DNA from: CAYFZO01 sp965211995
Lineage (GTDB): Bacteria > Pseudomonadota > Gammaproteobacteria > Poriferisulfidales > Oxydemutatoraceae
NCBI GenBank assembly: GCA_965211995.1
Contig: OZ243040.1
Span: forward strand, 1,612,001 to 1,676,000
Reading direction: 5' to 3'
DNA: 64,000 nt
A program made the translations under genes and the position numbers. Shown piece after piece: positions 1 to 8,803 of this stretch. Numbering within the stretch: position 1 is the stretch's first letter; each line of letters opens with the position of its first letter. Under the pieces are notes generated by a model that was not told the origin of the DNA, did no database searches, and worked only from the letters and a program-made list of their open reading frames with translations.

Positions 1-1
1 C

Positions 2-1204
2 AAACTCCTTTCCGGCGAAAATTACAAAATCAAGAACTTTCACGTCGTATACCTAAAAAAAGAAACGGTGCCGGAAGATTTGCAGGGAATAACTTTGGTG
101 CAAAACGGCATGAAAATCACGTCTCTGCCTATGGCAATGGCCCCGACAGATATCAAGGAGAAAATTACCGGCTACATAGAATTTGGCCGTGACCTTGACA
201 GAGAATTGCGAAAGGGAAAAAACCAACTCCCGAATCACTATGATTTGAAGTGGAGATCAGCTCTTCCTCGTAGCATTAAAGCATTTATAACAAACCAACT
301 AGATGCTTTTGGAACATCTAAGCTTGGTTTAGGTGAAGATCCTCGTCAGCGAAAAAATCGACGGAGAAACGATGCCGAAGATTGGGCAATGCGACAATTA
401 CAACAATACGCAAGGGACTTGAATTTACTTGGCCCCCACAAACCCAGACCGGGGTCGGACCCGCCGCGTCCCCCTATTCCACCGCCACATAAAGATAGAG
501 GTTTGTCTTTCAAGGATTTTTTGATTCCTAACGAGGGGTTCCGCGTTAATTGGGGGCAACAAGTTACGTTTTCCCTATGGGGCTTCAACAAAACCTCAGA
601 GGCTGTAGAATATAAAATATCGTTGAGGGTGCTCCATGCCGACTCGGAAATTGTCAAATTGCTTGATAGTGAATCCCTTACACTTGATGCCAATTCAAGA
701 AAACAAATCAGCGATTCTTCTTTCACCCTTGCCATTGAAAAGCCTCAATATGAAAACGTCGGCGAGTATAGAGTTAAGGCTACCTTGATCAATGCCGAGA
801 CGGGTGAAGAGGTGGATACGCTCACGCGAAAATTCTGGGTGGAAAGCAATCCGCCCATGCGTCAGCCTTTTGAGTTGAAAGCATCCCTATTTCCACCGGA
901 TTTAACGCTTGCTTGGTCAGCAGATGTTAATAATATGATGTTACTCTACAATACCAATCATCCGGAATATCGTTCTGCGGAAAAAAACGAGGACACACAA
1001 ACGGATTATTTGCTAAAAATTTGCTTGGAAGGCGCCCTACATTTTGTGTTGGCGAAAACGTTCGAGGATGCCCCGGATTATGCTCCGTTGGACACAAACA
1101 CCATTATGCAGAGTGACAAAGACATAATTCCGGAAAAGACTTACGCTGAGGTTATGGCATACATATCCAAAATACGCTGGAAAATTTACGAAGATGGGAG
1201 CTAA
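2..1204 (+). CDS. Possible GHKL/Hsp90-like ATPase, C-terminal part (5' end outside window)
   Basis: The frame is open from the left edge, so the protein begins before the window; the GTG at 68 is internal. About 400 residues are visible. The first third contains a QGITLVQNGMKI stretch, then ITGYIEFGRDLDREL and an LPNHYDLKW segment. This reminds me of the region following the nucleotide-binding fold in HATPase_c_3-type GHKL ATPases found in accessory loci. A proline-rich linker near residues 125-145 precedes a beta-rich region that resembles an Ig-like or adhesin-like fold. The ATP-binding motifs themselves would lie upstream and cannot be seen. The stop is followed two bases later by the next ORF, so the two genes form an operon. 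Composition is AT-rich compared with the housekeeping genes to the right. The family call is tentative. Confidence 0.5.
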   Translation, partial: KLLSGENYKIKNFHVVYLKKETVPEDLQGITLVQNGMKITSLPMAMAPTDIKEKITGYIEFGRDLDRELRKGKNQLPNHYDLKWRSALPRSIKAFITNQLDAFGTSKLGLGEDPRQRKNRRRNDAEDWAMRQLQQYARDLNLLGPHKPRPGSDPPRPPIPPPHKDRGLSFKDFLIPNEGFRVNWGQQVTFSLWGFNKTSEAVEYKISLRVLHADSEIVKLLDSESLTLDANSRKQISDSSFTLAIEKPQYENVGEYRVKATLINAETGEEVDTLTRKFWVESNPPMRQPFELKASLFPPDLTLAWSADVNNMMLLYNTNHPEYRSAEKNEDTQTDYLLKICLEGALHFVLAKTFEDAPDYAPLDTNTIMQSDKDIIPEKTYAEVMAYISKIRWKIYEDGS

Positions 1205-1206
1205 TC

Positions 1207-1899
1207 ATGGCAGTTATACTCCGTGAACAAGTCGCATTGAGGGGCAAAACGAGTGAAATTAAAACATTTCACCCTTCCGGGGCATTGTCCAAAACTGACC
1301 GGGAGCGTGCAGAAAATCTGGACGCTTTTCTTGAAAGGGAAATACCCAAAGTAGTCGAACGCATCATAAATCAGGTGACTTTGGCCAAAAACGACACGTC
1401 TTTGTTTAGATGGTATCTCTTCGGGAAGGAATTGAGAAAAATTACCGACAATGAACTGGTTTTATCACTGGATGTGAAAAGTGGAATTATCTGGGAAGCC
1501 GTATGGCAACATTTGCCGAATTCTTTTAAACCGCATGGTACCAGAACGGAAAAGAATCTGTTTTCAAAAAAACGGGTCCAAGGTAGGGACCATCTCTCTA
1601 TATGCTACACGCTAGGCCAGTACGACGAGAAAGATATCCTGTGGATTCGTCGCTGGGATGATTGGTGTCAAATCTATTACAGAACGGGAATTCTTGAAGA
1701 CAAACGAGTATTTGAATCCCTTAGGGAAGAAATCCAGAAACTGAACGAGTATCCGAAAAAGGATATTTTCAGGGGAATTGTTTCTAATATTTCCCAATGC
1801 TTTCCGCAGAAGGCTGGCAAAAAAGTACACACCAGCGTTCTGGCCAAGACAGTGATTAGAAAGCGCGTTCACGATAGTGCAATGCAAGCCTATAAATAA
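1207..1899 (+). CDS. Hypothetical protein, operon partner of the possible GHKL ATPase
   Basis: 230 residues, starting with ATG two bases after the preceding stop, so translation is probably coupled. I do not recognise the family. The sequence is basic and rich in Trp and Tyr in the middle (IIWEAVWQHL, ILWIRRWDDWCQIYY), with no signal peptide or membrane segment. A WYLFGKELRKIT segment near residue 69 faintly recalls DUF1016_N-type nuclease-associated domains, but this is not firm. The tight pairing with a possible GHKL ATPase suggests a two- or multi-gene accessory system, perhaps defence. Base composition is AT-rich like its partner, which suggests horizontal acquisition. Confidence 0.6.
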   Translation: MAVILREQVALRGKTSEIKTFHPSGALSKTDRERAENLDAFLEREIPKVVERIINQVTLAKNDTSLFRWYLFGKELRKITDNELVLSLDVKSGIIWEAVWQHLPNSFKPHGTRTEKNLFSKKRVQGRDHLSICYTLGQYDEKDILWIRRWDDWCQIYYRTGILEDKRVFESLREEIQKLNEYPKKDIFRGIVSNISQCFPQKAGKKVHTSVLAKTVIRKRVHDSAMQAYK

Positions 1900-2187
1900 A
1901 TCCTGCAAATTCGAGATATTAATATTGGCCTGCCAGGCTCGGTTCAAGATACTTTAAGCAGTCTATTTCGTATAGATTTCAGCAGGTATTGATACATATT
2001 TTCGTGACGCATATTGAAGCAAAACTCACATTCTTTCAAGTGGCAATAAAACCTCTGTATGTGAATACCCCGAAAGCGGGCAAGGCGCACCTTGCAAAGC
2101 CCCCGGAAGTTCCCGAGGCCGTTGATATGGCGGCTGCCTTGGATGCAAAACTCAGCGCTTGCTCAGGGAGCACGACTCCCCCGACGG

Positions 2188-2943
2188 TTAATTGCTCAAG
2201 GTTCTGCCGCCGTCCACCGCGATGATCTGCCCGGTGATGTAGCCTGCGTCGCGCACCAGAAACAACACCGCCGCCGCCGCGTCCTGCGGCGAGCCTTCGC
2301 GCTTGAGCGCGGTGCGGGCGATGATCTCCTTGTGCTGTTGCTCGTAATGCTCGTCCTGCGGCCACAGCAAGGCGCCGGGCGCGACCGCGTTGCAACGCAC
2401 TTCGGGCGCGAGTTCGCGCGCGAGCGACTTCGTCAGCGCATGTACGCCGGCTTTGGCGATGGAATAGAGCATGTAGCCCTTGAGCGGGCGCCCGGCGTGA
2501 ATATCGCCGACGTTGACGATGCAGCCCCGGCGCCGGCGCAACTCGGACGACAGGTGCGTGGACAGGAACAAAGCACCCTTGAGATTGGCGCCGACGATTT
2601 CGTCCCACTGCGCCTCTTTCAATGCGCCGGGCGGCGTCGGATAAAACGTTGACGCGTTGTTCACCAAAGCGTCGAGCCGCTCCCAGCGCGCCGCCGCCTG
2701 AGCCGCGAGCGACTCGACCTGCGCGAGTTGCAACAGGTCGGCCTGCACGACGCAGGCGGAGTCGGGACGCACGCGATTCAACGTCTGCGCAAGCCGTTCG
2801 GCCTCGTCGCGGGAGCGGCGACAATGCACCACGACGTTCATGCCCGCAGCGTGCAGGGTTGCGGCGATTGCCGCGCCGATGCGCCGGGCGGCGCCCGTCA
2901 CCAGCGCGACCTTGCCCTCGAGATCGGTCGAAGTCTGCGTCAT
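2188..2943 (-). CDS. Pteridine reductase, short-chain dehydrogenase family
   Basis: 251-residue SDR protein, probably reducing dihydro- or biopterin/folate substrates with NADPH in the cytoplasm. The cofactor motif TGAARRIG lies at residues 16-23, with Arg residues typical of NADPH-using pteridine reductases. NNAS follows at 95-98. The catalytic set is Asp147 (GDIHAGRP), Tyr160 and Lys164 (YSIAK). The Asp replaces the usual SDR Ser, as in PTR1-type enzymes, and the spacings of 13 and 4 residues match that family. It diverges from uppP across a 114-bp intergenic region that carries a doubled GGCTCAATCGGCGCCG-like sequence. FolM-type dihydromonapterin reductase is the main alternative. Confidence 0.85.
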   Translation of the reverse strand: MTQTSTDLEGKVALVTGAARRIGAAIAATLHAAGMNVVVHCRRSRDEAERLAQTLNRVRPDSACVVQADLLQLAQVESLAAQAAARWERLDALVNNASTFYPTPPGALKEAQWDEIVGANLKGALFLSTHLSSELRRRRGCIVNVGDIHAGRPLKGYMLYSIAKAGVHALTKSLARELAPEVRCNAVAPGALLWPQDEHYEQQHKEIIARTALKREGSPQDAAAAVLFLVRDAGYITGQIIAVDGGRTLSN

Positions 2944-3057
2944 TTGAACGTGGTCTCGCGTATACTCCCGCGTGGTTGGCTCAATCGGCGCCGCTCAATC
3001 GGCGCCGTTATTAAATCACACCGCGCGCAACGACCCGCGCGCAGCGACAATCTCACG

Positions 3058-3864
3058 ATGGACGCCTCTCAAGCGATCTCTCTGGCGCTGGTGCAGGGCA
3101 TCACCGAGTTCCTGCCGGTGTCGAGTTCGGCGCACCTGATCCTGCTGCCGAAGTTGATGGACTGGAGCGATCAAGGAATCGCTTTCGACGTCGCGGTGCA
3201 TCTCGGCACCTTATCCGCCGTGGTTTTTCACTACCGCGCCCCGCTCGCGGATATGCTGAACGGCCTGCGCCGGCGGCCGCACGGCGACGCCGCGGCGGCC
3301 AACACGGCGATGCTGCTCGCGGTCGCGAGCGTGCCGGTGCTCGCCGCCGGCTACACGTTGGAAAGCGCGATCGAGCAGCACCTGCGCGCGCCGTCGGTGA
3401 TCGCCGCGACCACCGTCGGCTTCGGTCTGCTGCTGTGGGCCGCCGTGTGGCGCCGGTCAAAGACCGCGGCGGCACCGGCGGCGCTGAGCCTTAAAGCGGC
3501 ATTGATCATCGGTCTCGCGCAGACGCTCGCACTGATCCCCGGCACGTCGCGCGCGGGAATCACGATCACCGCCGGGCTTTTTCTCGGCTTATCGCGCGAG
3601 CAGTCCATCAACTTCTCGTTCCTGCTCGCGATTCCAGTGATCCTGATCGCGGCACTGTACAAAGCCGCAAAAATCGGCGTACAAACCGGCGCCGGCGCAT
3701 GGCCCGACGTATGGCCGATGCTCGCGCTCGGTTTCGCGGTGTCGGCAATATTCGCTTTACTGACGATCCGGCTGTTCCTGACGCTGACGGAAAAAATCGG
3801 CCTGACGCCGTTCATCGTCTATCGTCTGGCGCTCGGTGCGTTGCTAGTTGCCCTGCTCCTGTGA
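3058..3864 (+). CDS. uppP: Undecaprenyl-diphosphatase UppP/BacA
   Basis: 268-residue integral membrane phosphatase that regenerates undecaprenyl phosphate for peptidoglycan and other envelope polymers. The first signature, QGITEFLPVSSSAHL, lies near residues 12-26; the second, PGTSRAG, near 160-166. About eight hydrophobic helices are spread along the chain, matching the family length. The ATG at 3058 is chosen because the protein then begins with the standard N-terminal helix; the frame is open much further upstream without family similarity. Its last codons lie inside a tandem duplication that carries an extra copy of the cca 3' end, so uppP overlaps a cca remnant on the opposite strand. 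Confidence 0.93.
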   Translation: MDASQAISLALVQGITEFLPVSSSAHLILLPKLMDWSDQGIAFDVAVHLGTLSAVVFHYRAPLADMLNGLRRRPHGDAAAANTAMLLAVASVPVLAAGYTLESAIEQHLRAPSVIAATTVGFGLLLWAAVWRRSKTAAAPAALSLKAALIIGLAQTLALIPGTSRAGITITAGLFLGLSREQSINFSFLLAIPVILIAALYKAAKIGVQTGAGAWPDVWPMLALGFAVSAIFALLTIRLFLTLTEKIGLTPFIVYRLALGALLVALLL

Positions 3865-4262
3865 CAAAGCCCCCAGCCGCGCCTTGCGCACGGCTTCACC
3901 GACGTCGCCGCCGCAACTTGCGACCACCCTTTTGAGATCGAGCCGGCTCACCGTGTCGAACGCCGCGCGGATCCGCGACAGACACCGCGCCTTGTCATCC
4001 CCGGCAAACGGAAAATCGCAAACCTGCTCCTGTGACGGCTACGGCTTTCGTAAGCATCGAGACAGTGCTCGCCCGGCGCGCTGCTAGTTGCCCTGCTCCT
4101 GTGACAAAACCCCCAGCCGCGCCTTGCGCACGGCTTCACCGACGTCGCCGCCGCAACTTGCGACCACCCTTTTGAGATCGAGCCGGCTCACCGTGTCGAA
4201 CGCCGCGCGGATCCGCGACAGGCACCGCGCCTTGTCATCCCCGGCAAACGGAAAATCGCAAA
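3841..4262. repeat. 240-bp tandem duplication capturing the 3' end of cca
   Basis: The segment starting GCTAGTTGCCCTGCTCCTG at about 3843 recurs at about 4083. It is nearly identical for about 178 bp, to 4021 and 4261 respectively; I see only isolated substitutions (for example CAAAGC versus CAAAAC, and GACAGACACC versus GACAGGCACC). The duplicated part is the last ~58 codons of cca. About 60 bp of unrelated spacer separates the copies and carries another fragment of the CCTGCTCCTGTGAC motif at 4023. High identity implies a recent event or gene conversion. Confidence 0.93.
3844..4021 (-). pseudogene. Duplicated 3' fragment of cca
   Basis: On the minus strand this stretch encodes the same C-terminal residues as the functional cca downstream, ending at the equivalent TAG. 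It has no start and no upstream coding sequence. Its end overlaps the last codons of uppP by about 20 bp. It is a by-product of the tandem duplication rather than a gene. Confidence 0.85.
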
Positions 4263-5226
4263 AGCGCCAGGCGTCGAGCAGCGCCGTCAGTTGTGCGGTG
4301 TTCCGAAACGCGTCGGTGCGCTCGAACAGATCGAGCAGCACTTGTGCGTCGAGGCGCCGGGCCTGTTCCAGACGCCGCCGACAAAACGCCGCGGCTTTCA
4401 CGAACCTCGAATAAACCGACGGCACGCGCAAGCGCTTGCACGCGGGCGCCAGGTCAACCTCGTGCGCCGCGGCCTGAAGCACGAGCGCGGCAAACACGGT
4501 GAACGGGGGTTGCGCTGCACTCGCGCAGTCGTCGAGCGCCCGCATCACCGCCGCCGCCGCGTCCGGCGATTGCAGCAACCGCTCCAGCCCGGGCGCCGCG
4601 GCGGGCGCGACCGACGCGAGTGCGCCGATCTCCATGAGCACCGCGAAAAAACGCGAAGGCGCGGGCTCGGACAGCGCGGTTTCAAATTCTTTCCAGACGC
4701 GCTCGGCCACCAGCGCTGCGATCTCGCCGCGGTTCACCATCTCACGCATCAGCGCGACGGTCTCGGCGGCGACACGGAACCCGAGCGGATGAAACCGTGC
4801 GGCAAAGCGCGCCACCCGCAGCACCCGCACCGGATCTTCGACGAACGCAGGGGAGACGTGACGCAGCAGTTTGTGTTCGAGGTCGCGGCGGCCGTGGTAC
4901 GGGTCGATCAGGCTGCCGTCGCCGTCGCGTGCGATCGCGTTGATCGTCAGGTCGCGGCGGCGCAGATCGTCCTCGAGCGACACGTCGGGGCCGGTGTGGA
5001 ATTCAAACCCGTGATACCCCGGCCCGGTTTTGCGTTCGGTGCGCGCAAGCGCGTATTCCTCTTTGGTGTCGGGGTGCAGGAACACCGGAAAATGGCGTCC
5101 GACCGGCTGAAACCCCCGTGCGCCCATTTCCTCGGGGGTCATGCCGATCACGACCCAGTCGCGCTCGCCGACCGCAAGGCCGAGCAACTCGTCGCGTACC
5201 GCGCCGCCTACGAGATAAACCTGCAT
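4084..5226 (-). CDS. cca: CCA-adding tRNA nucleotidyltransferase without a recognisable HD motif
   Basis: 380 residues. It builds or repairs the 3' CCA end of tRNAs from CTP and ATP. The class II nucleotidyltransferase head is clear: YLVGGAVRDELL at residues 4-15, followed by ERDWVVIG carrying the metal-binding DxD-like acids, LEDDLRRRDLTINA near 83-96, and RVLRVARFAARF near 135-146. This half is very close to the enterobacterial Cca type. The C-terminal half is degenerate: I cannot find the HDxGK phosphohydrolase signature seen in E. coli Cca, so phosphatase activity is probably absent. The last ~58 codons are present again downstream in a tandem duplication. It converges with uppP. Confidence 0.93.
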   Translation of the reverse strand: MQVYLVGGAVRDELLGLAVGERDWVVIGMTPEEMGARGFQPVGRHFPVFLHPDTKEEYALARTERKTGPGYHGFEFHTGPDVSLEDDLRRRDLTINAIARDGDGSLIDPYHGRRDLEHKLLRHVSPAFVEDPVRVLRVARFAARFHPLGFRVAAETVALMREMVNRGEIAALVAERVWKEFETALSEPAPSRFFAVLMEIGALASVAPAAAPGLERLLQSPDAAAAVMRALDDCASAAQPPFTVFAALVLQAAAHEVDLAPACKRLRVPSVYSRFVKAAAFCRRRLEQARRLDAQVLLDLFERTDAFRNTAQLTALLDAWRFCDFPFAGDDKARCLSRIRAAFDTVSRLDLKRVVASCGGDVGEAVRKARLGVLSQEQGN

Positions 5227-5338
5227 CTGACAAAATACATTTCAAATAGCCGGGCGCGTATAGTATCTGAAAACGATTTGCGCAGGCCCCGCAAGCAACC
5301 GGCCATTTCCAGTCCGGTGTGCGACACAAGAAAGATGC

Positions 5339-5737
5339 CCGGCGCTGCGCGGCACCGCCTGAGGCTCGAACGAGACCGCCCTGACCGGCGAAAGCCCGCG
5401 TCATCCGCGGATCCAAAAAGATAAATCCGCAGACGACGCGGATGGACACAAGAAAATGACGGGCACAGGCCGCACCTCAGACTCGCATCCGGCCCCGGTC
5501 AGATTGGCGGCGTCGGGAAAAGCGGCAACAGCAGATTAAGGAAAAGGGCCGGCGCTGCGCGGCACCGCCTGAGGCTCGAACGAGACCGCCCTGACCGGCG
5601 AAAGTCCGCGTCATCCGCGGATCCAAAAAGATAAACCCGCAGACGACGCGGATGGGCACAAGAAAATGACGGGCACAGGCCGCACCTCAGACTCGCATCC
5701 GGCCCCGGTCAGATTGGCGGCGTGGGAAAAGCGGCAA
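5339..5737. repeat. Two ~190-bp direct repeats, 210-bp period, noncoding
   Basis: Copy 1 runs about 5339-5528 and copy 2 about 5549-5737, starting GGCGCTGCGCGGCACCGCC at 5341 and 5551. Differences are few. Each copy contains two palindromes close together: ATCCGCGGAT, then ATCCGC-AGACGAC-GCGGAT (an arm-loop-arm hairpin). The second hairpin core is also found between iscA and hscB near 18684. No convincing ORF is conserved between the copies. The whole gap between cca and the next gene (5227-5968) consists largely of this and the following repeat. Confidence 0.9.
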
Positions 5738-5796
5738 GAATGACGTGGGGGCTCAGCGCCGCGGCCGTGTCGGCTCAGGCGACAAAAGCCGAAAGG

Positions 5797-5920
5797 CTTC
5801 GCGGGTCATTTTAAGTGCTCCGGCCATATCAACTGCAAGAGACGAAACCGGGGTGCCTTGCGGGTCATTTAAGTGCTCCGGTCATGTCAACCGCAGATGG
5901 CGGAACCGGGGGCTTTGCGG
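5797..5920. repeat. Two degenerate ~61-bp tandem repeats
   Basis: The pattern GCGGGTCATTTTAAGTGCTCC at about 5802 recurs as GCGGGTCATTTAAGTGCTCC at about 5861. Each is followed by a related CCATATCAACTGCA or TCATGTCAACCGCA stretch and then by a GAAACCGGGG or GGAACCGGGG block. It lies immediately upstream of the TPR protein gene and might affect its leader; no promoter is clearly seen. Confidence 0.75.
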
Positions 5921-5968
5921 ATTTATGGGTTAATATAAACGCCGCGCAGCCACGCGAACCCGCAGATC

Positions 5969-6856
5969 GTGAAACCATTCCCGTTTTTCAAGCCCGTGCC
6001 GGGCGTGCTATCCGGCGTCCTGCTCGCCGCGGCGTTGTCCGCGGCGGCGGCGGACAGGGCGCTCGACGACCCCGGGTTCAAGCGCGCGGTCGCGGCCTAT
6101 TCCGAAGGCCGGCTCGACGAGGCGCAACTCGCGTTCGAGCAACTCGCGCAGCGTTTCCCCGACGATCCGAACGTACTGAACAACCTCGCGGTGATCGCGG
6201 CGAAGCAGAACGACACCGGCCGCGCGATCGGGCTGTTCAAACGCGCGATCGAGACCGACGCGGCGATCAACGTCGGCTACCAAAACCTGTCCGCGATCTA
6301 CGCGCATCTCGCATCGCTGTCCTACCGCGACGCGTTGTCGCTCGAGTCCGCCGAGCCGCAACCGCTGCAACTGAGACTGATCAAGGCGCCCCCGCCAAGC
6401 GCGCAGCCCGGCGCGCAGCCCGACGCTGCGGAGATAGACGGGGCGGCGGCGCAGGCGGCGCGCACGAAAGAAGTCGGCGAGCCTTTGGTGCGCGACCCCG
6501 AAGCGCCGGTATTGTCCGACCGCGACCGCGACGTCGTGTCCGCGGTCAGACGTTGGGCGCAAGCGTGGTCGCGCCAGGACCCGGACGCTTATTTCGCAAG
6601 TTACGTCGGCGATTACACGCCGCCGGGCGATTCGCACCGGGACTGGAAAAGGCAGCGCCGCGAGCGCGTGACGGCGCCGCGGCACATCGAAGTCAAACTC
6701 TCCGACGTGCGCGTGCGGATGCGCGGCGAAACCGATGCACGGGTGACGTTCCTGCAGAAATACCGCTCGAACCTGCTGTCGAGTTCGGTGATCAAACGGC
6801 TGCAAATAAAAAAGGTCGGCGATGAATGGAAGATCACGTCAGAGCAAGTGCTGTAG
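5969..6856 (+). CDS. Exported TPR protein with C-terminal NTF2-like domain
   Basis: 295 residues, GTG start. A signal peptide occupies residues 1-28 (hydrophobic core then ALSAAAADRA). Tetratricopeptide-like repeats follow at about 30-110 (FKRAVAAYSEGRLDEAQLAFEQ, NNLAVIAAKQNDTGRAIGLF). After a proline/alanine linker, residues about 185-295 form an NTF2/SnoaL-like domain (VRRWAQAWSRQDPDAYFASY through VGDEWKITSE). The same C-terminal domain type ends the next gene, which starts 35 bp before this one stops; the two are translationally coupled. The role is probably in the periplasm, perhaps scaffolding or regulating the neighbouring L,D-transpeptidase, but no specific function is established. Confidence 0.82.
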   Translation: MKPFPFFKPVPGVLSGVLLAAALSAAAADRALDDPGFKRAVAAYSEGRLDEAQLAFEQLAQRFPDDPNVLNNLAVIAAKQNDTGRAIGLFKRAIETDAAINVGYQNLSAIYAHLASLSYRDALSLESAEPQPLQLRLIKAPPPSAQPGAQPDAAEIDGAAAQAARTKEVGEPLVRDPEAPVLSDRDRDVVSAVRRWAQAWSRQDPDAYFASYVGDYTPPGDSHRDWKRQRRERVTAPRHIEVKLSDVRVRMRGETDARVTFLQKYRSNLLSSSVIKRLQIKKVGDEWKITSEQVL

Positions 6857-8039
6857 GCGCGCGGCGGCGCTTGCGGCGGCTTTGCTCGCGGTCGCGGCTT
6901 CAGCCGCCACGGCCGATGAAGCCGCGGTCGAGAAGACGCTGCGCCAGGGGCTCGGCGCACTGCTCGACGGCGACGACGCGCTGTCTTTGAAACACGTGCG
7001 GGCACTGCTCGAACAGCAGCCCGACTTCCGGCTCGGACGGTTGATCTACGCCGACCTGCTCGCCGCGCGCGCCCATCAGGACACGCTGATGGCGATACCC
7101 GAAGCTTTGGGCAAAACCCGCATCAAGGGCTTGGTCGAAGAGGCGCAAGCGCGGGTGCATTACCGCAGCCCGCCGCGTGGCTACCTGCCCGACGCGGTGA
7201 TGCAATTGTCGCGGCTGCACCAATACGCATTCGTCCTCGACGCCGCGCGCGCGCGCCTTTACGTGCTGGCAAACAAACAGGGCGTACCCGAACCGGTCGC
7301 CGACCATTACATCTCGACCGGCAACGGCGGCATCGGCAAAGCCGACGAAGGCGACGAGAAAACGCCGCTCGGGGTCTATCACCTGACCTCGTACCTCGAC
7401 GACGACGAACTGCCCGAACTCTACGGCGCGGGCGCGTACCCGATCAACTACCCCAACCGCTGGGATCGTCTGAAAAACCGCGGCGGCTCCGGTATTTGGC
7501 TGCACGGCACGCCGCGCACGGTGTACAGCCGCCCGCCGCAAGACAGCCGCGGCTGCGTGGTGCTGAGCAACCGGCTGGTCGCCGACCTGGCCTCGTATAT
7601 AGACGCCGGGCGCACGCCGGTCGTGCTCGCGCGCAAAATCAAATGGCTGAAACCCGAGGCGTGGCGGGCGCAGCAAAAACCGCTGCTGGACGCGATCGCG
7701 CAATGGCAGCGGGACTGGCAAAGCCTCGACGTCGAACGCTACCTCTCGCACTACTCGCCCAACTACCGCACCGCGAAACAGAACTACGAGCAGATGGCGG
7801 CCGCCACCCGGCGCAACGCCGAAAGAAAAACCTCCATCGAGGTGGAGCTCAGCGACCTCGACCTGTTTGAGTATCCCGGAGAAGCGGACACCGTTGTCGC
7901 CTCGTTTGATCAGAATTACCGCAGCAACAACTACAACCTGCGCTACCGCAAGCAGCAATTCTGGAGACACGAGAACGGCCGCTGGCTGATCGTTTTCGAG
8001 GGGCGCGCTGAGATCAATCCCCCCGGCAAAACGTCTTGA
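6822..8039 (+). CDS. L,D-transpeptidase (YkuD family) with NTF2-like C-terminal domain
   Basis: 405 residues, exported (hydrophobic segment AALAAALLAVAASAATA near residues 14-30). The YkuD catalytic domain spans about residues 125-270. His lies in IWLHGTP near 226 and the nucleophile Cys in SRGCVVLSN near 244, matching the HG-x(15-18)-SxGC pattern of ErfK/YbiS-type enzymes. These cross-link peptidoglycan or attach proteins to it in the periplasm. Residues about 285-400 form an NTF2-like domain paralogous to the one in the upstream protein (AIAQWQRDWQSLDVERYLSHY, QNYRSN, GRWLIVFE). The overlap with the upstream gene indicates one operon. Confidence 0.9.
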   Translation: MNGRSRQSKCCRRAAALAAALLAVAASAATADEAAVEKTLRQGLGALLDGDDALSLKHVRALLEQQPDFRLGRLIYADLLAARAHQDTLMAIPEALGKTRIKGLVEEAQARVHYRSPPRGYLPDAVMQLSRLHQYAFVLDAARARLYVLANKQGVPEPVADHYISTGNGGIGKADEGDEKTPLGVYHLTSYLDDDELPELYGAGAYPINYPNRWDRLKNRGGSGIWLHGTPRTVYSRPPQDSRGCVVLSNRLVADLASYIDAGRTPVVLARKIKWLKPEAWRAQQKPLLDAIAQWQRDWQSLDVERYLSHYSPNYRTAKQNYEQMAAATRRNAERKTSIEVELSDLDLFEYPGEADTVVASFDQNYRSNNYNLRYRKQQFWRHENGRWLIVFEGRAEINPPGKTS

Positions 8040-8803
8040 TCTCCGCCGCCGCAGTTGCCGCGACTGAGGCCTTAGACAACCCGCCGCAACAGCGTCGCCG
8101 GAACGCCGCCGCGAAGAAGATTCCGCTTAAACCGGCACGCCAAAAGTTCATCAACTCGCCGGCTGAAAGCGCCGGGGGTGAGCCGCAAACTCACCCACCG
8201 CCGCACCGCCCGCCGCTCGCTGCGACCCGGACTGACGCTCGCAACTTCGCGCACAACCGCTTCATCCGCCGGCGTATTTCGGTGCTTCAAGATACCCTGG
8301 ATTGGCATCGGCGGTGTCTCAAGATACCGAACGGGGGTCAACCGGCGCAAGAAGACATGCCTCAACGACAGCCCTCTTCCTCGCCATCCGCCCAATCCAA
8401 ACCGCGCAGCGCAAGACGCAATGAAGCCGGGGAGGAAAAATGGAGACTCAAATAAATTTAAACGTTGCTATAGCGAAAGTAAGCTTTTGCCGCCTCCATT
8501 AAAAACGCGCACGTCGTTCGTTGGGAATTTCGGAGAGGCCATTCAGGAAGATTCTGCGGCGTCTGCCGCGGTGAACAAGTCGTTTGCAAGACCAAAGTGA
8601 ATTGCACATGACCGCGAACACGGCACGCCCCTTTGAGCAAGGCGAGGCCGCATCAAAGAGTGCGGTTTAGTTCAAGAGATGCCATGAAAATGCACGGGCG
8701 CCCGCTGAAACTGACCCAAAATCACCCCCTTAAGTTATCTTGAACCAAACGCCTAAGCCACGCTTCGGCGTTAACCCGCCGCGGCCCGTTGCTTGCGCGA
8801 AAC
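8040..8803. other. 764-bp region without a recognisable gene
   Basis: Short ORFs are present on both strands, but none shows family similarity or consistent codon use. A short direct repeat, TCAAGATACC, occurs at about 8287 and 8321 with related flanks (GGTGCTTCAAGATACC, GGTGTCTCAAGATACC). The stretch from 8450 to 8760 is less GC-rich and may be decayed sequence. No tRNA-like cloverleaf was recognised. Confidence 0.6.

Noticed and set aside
8036..8455. 139-codon ORF after the L,D-transpeptidase gene
   Set aside because: Pro/Arg-rich with no similarity, overlapping other frames of equal length; typical of noncoding GC-rich DNA.
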